The notes beneath the pieces were generated by a model. It saw only the letters and a list, made by a program, of their open reading frames with translations, ran no database searches and was not told where the DNA came from. Shown piece after piece: positions 24,574-32,980 of a DNA stretch of 64,000 bases; position 1 is the stretch's first letter; every line of letters begins with the position of its first letter. The position numbers were made by a program, and so were the translations under genes. Source of the DNA: Streptomyces sp. SN-593 (GTDB taxonomy: Bacteria; Actinomycetota; Actinomycetes; Streptomycetales; Streptomycetaceae); NCBI RefSeq assembly GCF_016756395.1, contig NZ_AP018365.1, positions 4,736,001 to 4,800,000 of the forward strand, in the 5' to 3' direction.

Positions 24574-26859
24574 TTAGACCTTTGTGGCGAGGGTGGCTGC
24601 CGGTGCGTCCGCTGCTCCGGCCGGTGGTCCGGACCTGCCGGTTCCGGGCCGGACCGGGGCGAAGGTCCCGGTGGGGCGGTCGAGGATGTAGGTCTGAGCC
24701 TCCGCGACGTGGAAGTACATGCCGTGCAACTGGAGGGTCCCGTCAGCGACCCTTCGGGCCACGCACGGATGGGCCGTCAGATGCTCCAACTGGGTGATGA
24801 CGTTGATCAACGCGAGGCGTTCCTGGTCATCGGCCACAGCGCGGCCCTGGAGGGTGGGGGCCGTGTCCGCACCGGGTGCGGCGTCCGTGGGCGCGTCGGC
24901 GGCGTACGCGGTGAGCCGGGTCAGGCTCGGCCGGCCGTGCCGCAGCCACCTGGCCAACGGCGTCTGCGCGCCCGGTCCGTGGTCGGAGCCGAGCAGCGCC
25001 TGCATGGCGCCGCACCCGGAGTGCCCGCACACGGTGATGCCGGAGACCTGGAGGACCTCGACCGCGTACTCCACAGCGGCTGCCACCGAGTCGCAGGACG
25101 CGTCCGGAGCGTCGGGAGCGGGCGGCGGCACCATGTTGCCGATGTTGCGCACGGTGAACAGGTCACCCGGGCCGCTGGAGGTGATCATGCTGGTGACCAA
25201 CCGGGAGTCGGCGCAGGTCAGGAAGAGCTGGCCGGGACGCTGGCCCTCGCGGGCCAGCCGGGCGAGTTCCTCGCGGACCAGTGGGGCGGTGTGCCGCTGG
25301 AAGTTGCCCACCCCGCCGAGCAACTGGCCGCCGCTGGTCGTCGGCTCGGCTGCCGGGCGGGTGCAGTGGTGGTTGCGCCAGGGGGTCCAGGGGCGACAGG
25401 CGTGCGCGCCGTCCGGTTCGCCGACCGGCCGCCCGGAGGGGTCCTCGAGCGTCACCCGGCCCCCGTGGGAACGGTGCCGCGCACTCCACGCGTTCAGCGC
25501 CTCGTAGGCGGCGTGGTCTATGAACGAGCCGTCCAGCTCCACTTCGACGTCGGCTCCCTCGGGGACCTCGGCGAGCGCCTTGGTCAGCCGGGGCACCGCC
25601 AGGAACGTCAGCTGTCCGCGGGCGCGGACCCGATGGCGTCCCGCCTCCTCCGCGACGGTGACCCGGGTGCGGGTGAGCCTGCGCAGCGCCAGGACGACCG
25701 CGACCGCGATTCCTGCCGCCACCCCTTGGAGCACCCCGAAGACCACCACGGTGCCGAAGGTGACCGCGTACACGGGGAACTCGCGGTGCCGGTGGATGTG
25801 CCGGATGTGCGCGAAGCTGACCATGCGGACCCCGACCAGCATCACCAGCGCGGCGAGCGCCGCGAGCGGGATCTCCTCCAGGAGGCCGCCGGCGAGCCCC
25901 GCGCACACCAGCACCCACACGCCGTGCAGCACGGTGGAGCGCCGGGTGCGCGCCCCCGCCTCGACGTTGGCCGATCCGCGCATCGCACCGCCGGCCACCG
26001 GCAGTCCGCCGAGCAGTCCGGACGCCACGTTGGCCGCACCCTGGCCGAGCAGTTCGCGGTCGAGGCGGGCCGGAGGGGCGTGCGGTCCGGGGCGCCGCGC
26101 CTGGAGCGCGTCCACCGCGACGGCCGACAGCAGCGACTCCATGCTGGCCACCAGCGTGACGGTCAGGACGGCGGCGACGACCGCGGGGACCGGGCCTGCG
26201 GGTACGGCGGGCAGCCCGGGCGCGGTCCAGTGCGGCAGATCGACCCGCGGCACCGACCAGGCGGCGCTCACCGCGGTGGCCAGCGCGACCGCCGCGAGCG
26301 GCGCCGGGACTGCCCGCAGTGCCCGGACGCGGCCGCGCAGACGCGGCCAGCCGAGCAGTACGGCTGCTGTCACGGCGCCGATGACCGGGGTGACGGGGTG
26401 GCTGTGCACCAGTTGACCGGGCAGCGCGGCGATGTTGTCCACCGCGGAGATCTGGGGGCTGCCGCCCAGCACCACATGCAGTTGGCCGACGGCGATGACC
26501 GTACCGATCCCGGCGAGCATGCCGTGCACGATGGCCGGGCTCACCGCGAGAGCGGCCCTGGCCACCTGCAGCCCGCCGAGCAGCAGTTGCGTCAGTCCGG
26601 CCAGCACTGTGATCGCACAGGTCGCCCGCCAGCCGTAGCGCTCGACGAGGCCGGCGGTGACCACCACCAGACTGGTGGCGCCACCGCTCACCTGCAACGG
26701 CGCCCCGCCGAGCAGCCCGGCCACGAGGCCGCCGACCGCCGCTGCGACCAGACCCGACTGCAACGGGGCCCCGGTGGCCAGCGCGATGCCGAGCGACAGG
26801 GGCACGGCGATAAGGAAGACGGTGATCGACGCGGACAGGTCACGCCGGTGGCATCTCAT
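24574..26859 (-). CDS. SulP anion transporter fused to STAS and beta-carbonic anhydrase domains
   Basis: 761 residues on the reverse strand from ATG 26857-26859, chosen because AAGGAGTGAGG precedes it. Residues 1-430 form the SulP/SLC26 membrane domain (ITVFLIAVPLSLGIALATGAP, GGAMRGSANVEAGARTRRS); about 435-505 is a STAS-like domain (VEVELDGSFIDHAAYEAL); about 515-745 is a beta-carbonic anhydrase with zinc ligands in CADSR (near residue 549) and HSGCGAM. Such fusions are known, for example mycobacterial Rv3273, and are thought to import bicarbonate or couple anion transport to CO2/bicarbonate interconversion. The 230 bases upstream are relatively AT-rich and should contain its promoter. Confidence 0.92.
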   Translation of the reverse strand: MRCHRRDLSASITVFLIAVPLSLGIALATGAPLQSGLVAAAVGGLVAGLLGGAPLQVSGGATSLVVVTAGLVERYGWRATCAITVLAGLTQLLLGGLQVARAALAVSPAIVHGMLAGIGTVIAVGQLHVVLGGSPQISAVDNIAALPGQLVHSHPVTPVIGAVTAAVLLGWPRLRGRVRALRAVPAPLAAVALATAVSAAWSVPRVDLPHWTAPGLPAVPAGPVPAVVAAVLTVTLVASMESLLSAVAVDALQARRPGPHAPPARLDRELLGQGAANVASGLLGGLPVAGGAMRGSANVEAGARTRRSTVLHGVWVLVCAGLAGGLLEEIPLAALAALVMLVGVRMVSFAHIRHIHRHREFPVYAVTFGTVVVFGVLQGVAAGIAVAVVLALRRLTRTRVTVAEEAGRHRVRARGQLTFLAVPRLTKALAEVPEGADVEVELDGSFIDHAAYEALNAWSARHRSHGGRVTLEDPSGRPVGEPDGAHACRPWTPWRNHHCTRPAAEPTTSGGQLLGGVGNFQRHTAPLVREELARLAREGQRPGQLFLTCADSRLVTSMITSSGPGDLFTVRNIGNMVPPPAPDAPDASCDSVAAAVEYAVEVLQVSGITVCGHSGCGAMQALLGSDHGPGAQTPLARWLRHGRPSLTRLTAYAADAPTDAAPGADTAPTLQGRAVADDQERLALINVITQLEHLTAHPCVARRVADGTLQLHGMYFHVAEAQTYILDRPTGTFAPVRPGTGRSGPPAGAADAPAATLATKV

Positions 26860-27019
26860 GGGCGCCTCACTCCTTACATTCCCTTTGGCACTCCCAAGCT
26901 TCTGTAAATGGAGAGTAATGGAATGATTGCGGAGAGTGAAGGCTTGAGCCTGAATCTGTGGGGTTTTTCCGTCTTTCGAGTGAATCGGAAGCTGTGGGGC
27001 TCGGGAGGGGATGTGACGG

Positions 27020-27062
27020 CCGCCTGAACTGGCGGTGCAGGCATCAGGCCGCTTGACCTGCA
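27020..27062 (-). terminator. Tandem hairpins downstream of the ATPase gene
   Basis: Two small inverted repeats follow the reverse-strand ATPase stop: TGCAGG/CCTGCA (27036-27041 with 27057-27062) and CCGCC/GGCGG around a six-base loop (27020-27035). Together they may end the ATPase transcript before the SulP gene. Neither is strong. Confidence 0.35.
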
Positions 27063-27089
27063 TTGACAGCGGAATGGGATCGCTTCCGG

Positions 27090-28088
27090 TCAGTGCGGGA
27101 GGGCGACGGGCTCCTCGAGCAGGGCCTCACTCAGCGTGAAACCCGGGTCGATCTGCGCGGCGAGGTCGGCCCCGGTCCGGGCGTTGCCCCAACTCTCGGC
27201 GTTCTTGCGGTGGAAGTGCTCCATCTGCCGGGTGTAGCGGTCCCAGTCGCGGGTCTGGTACGAGCGGTCGGCGCGCTCGTGCATGGCGTGCAGGGCCTGC
27301 CGGTTGGACTCCTCCAACAGTTCGAACCGGGGCGGCCCGCCCTTCTCCATCGCCCGCACCCAGTCGGAGTGCCCGACCGTGACGAGCAGGTCGTCCCCGA
27401 CCTCGGCCCGCAGGAAGGCGAGGTCGTCCTCGCCGTGCACCTTGTTGCCGACCACGACCAGGTCCACACCGAAGTCGCGGGCGTACTCCTTGTACTGGCG
27501 GTACACGGAGACACCCTTTCGGGTCGGCTCCGCGACGAGGAAGGTCAGGTCGAACCGGGTGAACAAACCCGAGGCGAACGAGTCGCTGCCGGCCGTCATG
27601 TCGACGACCAGGTACTCGTCCCTGCCGTCCACCAAGTGGTTCAGGCACAGCTCGACCGCGCCCACCTTCGAGTGGTAACAGGCCACGCCGAGGTCGGACT
27701 CGGTGAAAGCGCCGGTGACCATCAGCCGGGCGGTGCCGACGCCGCCGAAGTCGAGCTCGCGGGCGCACGCCGCGTAGACCGGATTGTCGTCTCGCAGCCG
27801 CAGCAGGCGCGAACCTCGGCCGGGCGGCGTCGTCTTGATCATGCTGTCGGCCGACTGGATGAGGGGGTTGGAGCCGCGCAGGTACTCCTTGATGTCCGGC
27901 AGGTGTGCGCCGAGCGAGGGCAGCGCCGCCGCGTCGTCCTCGGCGAGCCCCAGTGCGGGGCCGAGGTGCTGGTTGATGTCCGCGTCGATCGCGACGACGG
28001 GGACCTGGGCTGCGGCGAGGTGGCGGATGAACAGGGACGACAGCGTCGTCTTGCCACTGCCGCCCTTCCCAACGAAAGCGATCTTCAT
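27090..28088 (-). CDS. CooC/MinD-like P-loop ATPase
   Basis: 332 residues on the reverse strand from ATG 28086-28088. The N-terminus MKIAFVGKGGSGKTTLSSLF carries the deviant Walker A motif of the SIMIBI class (MinD, ParA, CooC); VPVVAIDADINQHLG is the switch I-like region and EYLVVDMTAGSDSFASGL the Walker B region. The C-terminal half (about 230-332) is specific to this actinobacterial group. CooC-type proteins use ATP to insert metal into enzymes; others position cellular structures. No metalloenzyme partner is nearby. The gene is divergent from a degenerate Fic-like gene with 105 bases between the starts, so shared control is likely. Confidence 0.85.
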   Translation of the reverse strand: MKIAFVGKGGSGKTTLSSLFIRHLAAAQVPVVAIDADINQHLGPALGLAEDDAAALPSLGAHLPDIKEYLRGSNPLIQSADSMIKTTPPGRGSRLLRLRDDNPVYAACARELDFGGVGTARLMVTGAFTESDLGVACYHSKVGAVELCLNHLVDGRDEYLVVDMTAGSDSFASGLFTRFDLTFLVAEPTRKGVSVYRQYKEYARDFGVDLVVVGNKVHGEDDLAFLRAEVGDDLLVTVGHSDWVRAMEKGGPPRFELLEESNRQALHAMHERADRSYQTRDWDRYTRQMEHFHRKNAESWGNARTGADLAAQIDPGFTLSEALLEEPVALPH

Positions 28089-28193
28089 GTTCGCTAAGCG
28101 TAGGGGCGGCGCACCGCACGAACTGACGGGGAGTGGGGAAGGCCACTCGATCGTGGTCTTTCGGCGCCACGGGGGGTGCGTAGGGTCGGGGAC

Positions 28194-29051
28194 ATGGCTA
28201 CGAACGCTGCTCCTTCCCCAGCTCCCGGGCAGGCGGACCCGCTGGCGGTGCTCGCCGCCCTGCCGGGCGTGCCTGACGCGGTGGAGTCCGTGCGCCAGGC
28301 GGTGGACCGGGTCTACGGCCACCGGGTGATGCGCCGCCGGGCCGGTGAGGTCGCCTCCGAAGCCGCCCTGCGCGGCGCCCGCGCCTCCGCTGCACTCTCC
28401 GGCGCCGACTGGTCCCTGGAGGAGGTGCGCCGCCGCAGCGACTTCTCGGCCGACGACCAGTCGCGTACGGTCGGCGCGGCGCTCCGGGTGACTGCCGAGG
28501 CCGGACAACTCCTCAGCGTCTGGCGGCAGTCTCCGGTGCAGGCGCTTGCCCGGCTGCACCTGATCGCCGCCGGCGGGGTCGCCGACGAGCCCACCGTCGG
28601 GCGCCCGAGGCTGGCCGGCGAACCGGTGGTCGACGAGACCGTCGGGTTCGAGCAGATCCCGGTTCCGGAGCCGTCCGAGGTCGCGGCGCGAGTCGACGGG
28701 CTGGCTGAGCTGCTGCGGGCGGGCTCCACGGCGCCCGCGCTCGTGGTGGGCGCGGTCGTGCACGGCGAACTGCTCTGCCTGCGCCCCTTCGGCTCCTTCA
28801 ACGGTCCGGTCGCCCGCGCCGCCGAGCGGATTGTCCTGGTCGGCAGCGGGCTGGACCCCAAGTCGATCTGCCCGGCCGAGGTCGGTCACGCCGAGCTCGG
28901 CCTGGCCGGATACCTCAAGGCCCTGGAGGGGTACGCCTCCGGCACTCCCGAGGGGATGGCCGAGTGGATCGGCCACTGCGGACGGGCGCTCGAACTCGGG
29001 GTGCGCGAGAGCGTCGCGGTCTGCGAGGCGATGCAGCGCGGCGCCGCCTGA
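28194..29051 (+). CDS. Degenerate Fic-domain-like protein
   Basis: 285 residues from ATG 28194. Mostly helical, no signal peptide. Residues about 180-225 read VVHGELLCLRPFGSFNGPVARAAERI as two adjacent parts of a helix-loop-helix, matching the layout of the Fic core HPFxDGNGRxxR but with His to Arg, Asp-Gly to Ser-Phe and the middle Arg to Pro; PF, NG and the last Arg remain. Active Fic proteins transfer AMP or other groups onto target hydroxyls; without the His this one is probably inactive as an AMPylase and may bind nucleotide or act as a partner. It is divergent from the CooC/MinD-like ATPase. Assignment rests on motif spacing only. Confidence 0.65.
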   Translation: MATNAAPSPAPGQADPLAVLAALPGVPDAVESVRQAVDRVYGHRVMRRRAGEVASEAALRGARASAALSGADWSLEEVRRRSDFSADDQSRTVGAALRVTAEAGQLLSVWRQSPVQALARLHLIAAGGVADEPTVGRPRLAGEPVVDETVGFEQIPVPEPSEVAARVDGLAELLRAGSTAPALVVGAVVHGELLCLRPFGSFNGPVARAAERIVLVGSGLDPKSICPAEVGHAELGLAGYLKALEGYASGTPEGMAEWIGHCGRALELGVRESVAVCEAMQRGAA

Positions 29052-29060
29052 ACGTGTGAG

Positions 29061-29084
29061 CGGCGGCACCCGGAGGTGCCGCCG
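29061..29084 (+). terminator. Terminator after the Fic-like gene
   Basis: CGGCGGCACC (29061-29070) pairs perfectly with GGTGCCGCCG (29075-29084) around CGGA, nine bases after the stop codon. Confidence 0.75.
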
Positions 29085-29414
29085 CCAAGGCACGTCCGCC
29101 GAGTTACCAGTGCGTGCTCGAATCGTGCCGATCAGGGCGGGGACTTCGCCCGCTGCCTGGTGCGGCTGGCCCGGTTGGCGGGTCGGCTACGCGTGGGTGC
29201 CCGGCTTTCGTGCGCGGTCCGTGGGGCCTCCAGCTGAACTTCGGTCTTCCTCTCGGAAGTCCGTGGTCTCGCGGGCCGTTAACTCTTTTGTACTCCCGAC
29301 CGACAGGTAGCGGAACCCCTGGCTACACTTTTTACTTTTACGGCGAAGGCGGACATTACCGCCCATTGCTTGTGGTCTCGTATGACTGCGGCCCCTCGGG
29401 TCACCGCCTTGCTT
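29085..29414. other. Intergenic region between convergent genes, no gene seen
   Basis: 330 bases between the Fic-like gene and the reverse HAD gene. Bases about 29280-29370 are unusually AT-rich for this chromosome (runs such as TTAACTCTTTTGTAC and ACTTTTTACTTTTAC), which could be a promoter or a small RNA region, but I see no conserved structure or open frame that I can support. Confidence 0.4.
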
Positions 29415-30260
29415 TCAGGACGCCGCCAGCGGGCGGCGTCGGCGCGCCGCGAGCCAGACCAGGCCCGCGGTGGCGGCAGCGGCGCCGATCGCGGCCGCTG
29501 CCAGGACCGGGCGCGGCGGCATCGACAGCGACTGGATGCGCTGCTTCAGACGCACCGGGCGGTTGAAGGTGAGCACTGGCCACTCTCGGGCTGTCGCTTC
29601 CTTGCGCAGCGCCCGGTCGGGATTGACCGCGTAGGGATGGCCGACCGACTCCAGCATGGGGATGTCGGTAGCCGAATCGCTGTAGGCGAAGGACCGCTGC
29701 AAGTCGTACCCCTCGGACTCCGCCAACCGGGCGATGGCTTCGGCTTTCGCCGGACCGTAGACGTAATGCTCGATCTCTCCGTTGTAGGCGCCGTCGGCCA
29801 CGACCATCCGGGTGGCCACGACGTGGTCGGCGCCGAGCATCTCCCCGATCGGCTCCACGACTTCGGATCCCGAGGCGCTGACGATGACCACGTCGCGGCC
29901 GGCCGCGTGGTGCTCCTCGATCAGTGAGGCCGCCTCGTCGTAGATGATCGGGTCGATCAGGTCGTGGAGCGTCTCGGCGACGATCTCCCTGACCTGCTGC
30001 ACATTCCAGCCTCGGCACAGATCAGAGAGGTATTTGCGCATGCCCTCCATCTGGTCGTGATCCGCGCCGCCGACGAGGTACACGAACTGGGCATATGCGG
30101 TACGCAATACCGCTCGCCTGTTGATGAGTCCGCCGTGGTAGAAGGACCGTCCGAAGGCGAGCGTGCTCGACTTGGCGATCACGGTCTTGTCGAGATCGAA
30201 GAACGCCGCGGTGCGCGGGGGCAGGTGGTTTTCCACGAGACGAGCATAGGCAACCACCAT
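29415..30260 (-). CDS. HAD-superfamily phosphatase (HAD-IB, SerB-like), membrane-anchored
   Basis: 281 residues on the reverse strand from ATG 30258-30260; GTG 30236 (VENHLPPRTAAF) is a plausible alternative. HAD motif I is AAFFDLDKTVIAKSS, motif II DVVIVSASGSEVVEP, motif III the lysine in YGPAKAEAIARL and motif IV FAYSDSATDIPMLES. These features fit subclass IB phosphoserine/phosphoglycolipid-type phosphatases widespread in actinobacteria. A C-terminal hydrophobic helix (VLAAAAIGAAAATAGLVWL) and RRRR tail suggest membrane attachment. It is divergent from the Tad-like locus with a 450-base gap between. Confidence 0.88.
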   Translation of the reverse strand: MVVAYARLVENHLPPRTAAFFDLDKTVIAKSSTLAFGRSFYHGGLINRRAVLRTAYAQFVYLVGGADHDQMEGMRKYLSDLCRGWNVQQVREIVAETLHDLIDPIIYDEAASLIEEHHAAGRDVVIVSASGSEVVEPIGEMLGADHVVATRMVVADGAYNGEIEHYVYGPAKAEAIARLAESEGYDLQRSFAYSDSATDIPMLESVGHPYAVNPDRALRKEATAREWPVLTFNRPVRLKQRIQSLSMPPRPVLAAAAIGAAAATAGLVWLAARRRRPLAAS

Positions 30261-30383
30261 TCGGCCTAAGGCCCGGCGCGTGGGTTTGCCTGAGAGGGCC
30301 CTCGGGTACACCATGGAAGTCACGGATCGTTCGCGACCGTGCTAACCCGGTCTGGCTCCTCCCCCCCCGAGTCGGACCGTGGG

Positions 30384-30418
30384 GACGACCCCCGCTCTCC
30401 CCCCCGGCGGGGGTCGTC
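30384..30418. terminator. Orphan strong hairpin in a divergent intergenic region
   Basis: GACGACCCCCGC (30384-30395) pairs with GCGGGGGTCGTC (30407-30418), a perfect 12-base-pair stem with a C-rich loop. It lies between divergent genes, where no mRNA is expected to end, so it may close a small non-coding transcript or form part of a leader. The remaining 30261-30586 shows no supported gene; short open frames there are Arg/Ser-rich and lack a convincing start. Confidence 0.5.
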
Positions 30419-30586
30419 GCATGTCTGCATGCGTTTCGGAAGTTGGTCCAGGGGGCTGCGGCGCTGGTCGAGACGTTCACGGTGCTTCCTTTCATTCGTG
30501 CGTGTGTGCGTTTCCATGTGTATGACGTGTGACGTTCGGTAATCGTCCCGCTGATCTCGTGGAACTCACCCGTCCGGGTGGTGGAG

Positions 30587-30613
30587 TTATCCACAATCGC
30601 CGAGTTATCCACA
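30587..30613 (+). promoter_or_regulatory. Two perfect DnaA boxes
   Basis: TTATCCACA occurs at 30587-30595 and again at 30605-30613 in the same orientation, start-to-start 18 bases, each preceded by GAG. Both match the high-affinity DnaA box exactly. They lie 98-124 bases before the TadZ-like start. Outside oriC, clusters of DnaA boxes in Streptomyces are known to titrate DnaA and affect replication timing and sporulation; DnaA can also regulate transcription. Which applies here is unknown. Confidence 0.8.
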
Positions 30614-30710
30614 GATTCCGACCAAGATCATCTCAATTCCCCTTCCTGTCCCAAGCTGATCGCAGGCGAAGCACGCCGTGCTCGCACGACAAGCGACAGG
30701 GGACAGGGAA

Positions 30711-31829
30711 ATGGCTCGAACCAACGTGTCCGATCGACCCTGCGGGGTCACCGAAGGCGTCCGCGGACCGCTGATTGTGACGGAGGACGAAAGCCTCCTC
30801 GACGATCTGCTCAGACTGTGCGCGGCGGCCGGGGCGGAACCGGAAGTCGTCTTCACCGCGCCCCCGCGCGCGGTGAGTTGGGAGGACGCGCCTCTCGTCC
30901 TCGTCGGAGTGGAGGCATCCGGAAGGGTCCAGGGCGCGCCGCGGCGCAAGGGCGTCCTGCTCGTCGGGCGAGGCGGCGCCGAGTCCGCCGACTCCGAAGC
31001 GTGGCGCCGGGCCGTCGCGGTCGGCGCCGACCACGTCCTGTTCCTGCCCGCGGCCGAGGCGTGGCTGGTCGACCGGCTGGCCGACGTGGCCGAGGGCGGC
31101 GGCGGCCCGGCTCTGACCATCGGCGTGGTCGGCGGACGCGGCGGCGCCGGCGCCAGCACCTTGGCCTGCGGACTCGCCGTGACGGCGGCACGCACCGGAG
31201 TACGGGCGATGCTCGTCGACGGGGATCCGCTCGGCGGCGGCCTGGACATCCTGCTCGGCGCGGAACGCACGGGCGGGCTGCGCTGGCCCGAACTCGCCGA
31301 CTCCCGCGGCCGAGTCAACAGCGGCGTGCTGGAGGAGTCGCTGCCCCGACTGGGCTCCCTCAGCGTGCTGAGCTGGGACCGCGGGCGTTCCACGCTCATT
31401 CCGCCCCAGGCCATGCGGTCGGTGATGGGAGCCGCCAGGCGGGGCGGTGGCGTGGTCGTCGTGGACCTGCCGCGCACAGTGGACGACACCGTCGCCGAGA
31501 CACTCGGCCAGGTCGACGTGGGATTGCTGGTGGTACCCGCCGAGCTCCGCGCGGTGGCCTCCGGATGCAAGGTGGCTACGGTCTTCGCCCCCGAACTGGA
31601 CGACCTGCGGGTGGTCGCGCGCGGACCGTTCGGAACCGGTCTGGACGGCAACGAGATCGCCCGGCTGATCGGCCTCCCGCTCGCCGGTGAGCTGCGGCCG
31701 GAGCCCGCCCTGGCCGATCCGATGTCCGGCGGCGCGCCACCGGGCTCGGCCGTGCGCGGCCCGCTCGCCCGCTTCAGCAGCGCCTTCCTCGGGCAGGTTC
31801 TCACGGCCACCGGATGCGTGACGGCATGA
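30711..31829 (+). CDS. tadZ: TadZ/CpaE-like ATPase (septum-site-determining-like protein)
   Basis: 372 residues from ATG 30711 with GGGGACAGGGAA upstream. Residues about 20-125 form a receiver-like N-terminal domain; about 135-345 a MinD/ParA-type ATPase with the deviant Walker A GGRGGAGASTLACGL, VDGDPLGGGLDILLG and the Walker B VVVVDLPRTVDD. This is the layout of CpaE/TadZ, which places the Tad pilus machine in the cell, and of the mycobacterial septum-site protein Ssd. It begins an operon in which every following gene overlaps the previous by an ATGA or GTGA up to tadC. Two DnaA boxes lie in its upstream region. Confidence 0.88.
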   Translation: MARTNVSDRPCGVTEGVRGPLIVTEDESLLDDLLRLCAAAGAEPEVVFTAPPRAVSWEDAPLVLVGVEASGRVQGAPRRKGVLLVGRGGAESADSEAWRRAVAVGADHVLFLPAAEAWLVDRLADVAEGGGGPALTIGVVGGRGGAGASTLACGLAVTAARTGVRAMLVDGDPLGGGLDILLGAERTGGLRWPELADSRGRVNSGVLEESLPRLGSLSVLSWDRGRSTLIPPQAMRSVMGAARRGGGVVVVDLPRTVDDTVAETLGQVDVGLLVVPAELRAVASGCKVATVFAPELDDLRVVARGPFGTGLDGNEIARLIGLPLAGELRPEPALADPMSGGAPPGSAVRGPLARFSSAFLGQVLTATGCVTA

Positions 31830-32980
31830 GCACGGCACTCCTTGACGCGGTCCGGCTCCACCTCGCCGAACTCGGTGGCGAGCCCACTCCGGCCAGGGTC
31901 GCCGCTGCTCTGCGCGCCCAAGGGCGGCTGATCGGCGACTCCGAAGTGCTCGACGTGGTCGCCGCGCTGCGCTCGGAACTGGTCGGGGCCGGCCCGCTGG
32001 AGCCCTTGCTGGCGGATCCGGAGGTCACCGACGTCCTGGTCAACGCGCCCGACCAGGTCTGGGTCGACCGGGGCCGCGGTCTCGAACGCAGCCCGATCCG
32101 GTTCGCCGACACCGCCGCGGTGCGGCGCCTGGCCCAACGGCTCGCCACGTCCGCCGGCCGTCGGCTCGACGACGCGAGGCCCTGGGTCGATGCCAGGCTT
32201 TCCGACGGTACGAGGCTGCACGCGGTGCTGCCGCCCGTGGTGGTCGGCTCACCCTGTCTGTCGTTGCGCGTGGTGCGCGCCCGGGCCTTCACGCTGGCGG
32301 AACTCGTCGCGGCAGGCACGCTCGACGAGCAGACCGCGGCGCTGCTGCGAGCGATGCTGGACGCACGGTTGTCGTTCATGATCAGCGGAGGAACCGGCTC
32401 GGGGAAGACCACCCTGCTGAGCTGCCTGCTCGGGCTGGTCGACCCCGCGGCGCGGATCGTCCTCGCCGAGGACTCCGCCGAACTGCGTCCGGACCATCCG
32501 CACGTCGTCCGGTTGGAGACCCGGCCCGCCAACCAGGAGGGCGCCGGCCAGGTCACCCTGCGGGACCTGGTCCGGCAGGCGCTGCGGATGCGACCGGACC
32601 GGCTCGTGGTCGGTGAGGTGCGGGGCGCCGAGGTGCTGGACCTCCTGGGCGCCCTCAACACCGGCCACGAGGGTGGCTGCGGCACGGTCCACGCGAACGC
32701 GGCGGCGGATGTGCCCGCGCGCCTGGAGGCCCTGGGCTCGACTGCCGGCCTGGACCGGGCCGCCCTGCACAGCCAGTTGGCCGCCGCGCTGTCGGCCGTC
32801 GTCCACCTGGTGCGGGACGGTACGGGTCTTCGCAGGGTGGCAGAGATCCATGTGCTGAGCCGACGTCAGGACGGTTTGGTCGGCACCGTTCCGGCACTCG
32901 TCCGCGACGCGTGCGGTGGAGTCGGACGCGGGCCGGGCTGGGGACGGTTGGCGGAGCTGTGTTCGGCGGGTGCGTCGTGA
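31826..32980 (+). CDS. tadA: TadA/CpaF-family secretion ATPase
   Basis: 384 residues from ATG 31826, overlapping tadZ by ATGA (ATG 31814 is the alternative). Motifs of the type II/IV secretion ATPase family: VTDVLVNAPDQVWVDRGRGLE, Walker A ISGGTGSGKTTLLSCLLG, the Asp box IVLAEDSAELRPDHPHVVRLE, Walker B RMRPDRLVVGEVRGAEVLD and the His box GHEGGCGTVHANAA. It would power assembly of Flp-like pili or pseudopili by the two membrane proteins that follow. Confidence 0.95.
   Translation: MSTALLDAVRLHLAELGGEPTPARVAAALRAQGRLIGDSEVLDVVAALRSELVGAGPLEPLLADPEVTDVLVNAPDQVWVDRGRGLERSPIRFADTAAVRRLAQRLATSAGRRLDDARPWVDARLSDGTRLHAVLPPVVVGSPCLSLRVVRARAFTLAELVAAGTLDEQTAALLRAMLDARLSFMISGGTGSGKTTLLSCLLGLVDPAARIVLAEDSAELRPDHPHVVRLETRPANQEGAGQVTLRDLVRQALRMRPDRLVVGEVRGAEVLDLLGALNTGHEGGCGTVHANAAADVPARLEALGSTAGLDRAALHSQLAAALSAVVHLVRDGTGLRRVAEIHVLSRRQDGLVGTVPALVRDACGGVGRGPGWGRLAELCSAGAS

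Noticed and set aside
30339..30542. Small protein gene in the gap before the DnaA boxes
   Set aside because: Arg/Ser-rich frame without a good start signal, overlapping a strong hairpin.
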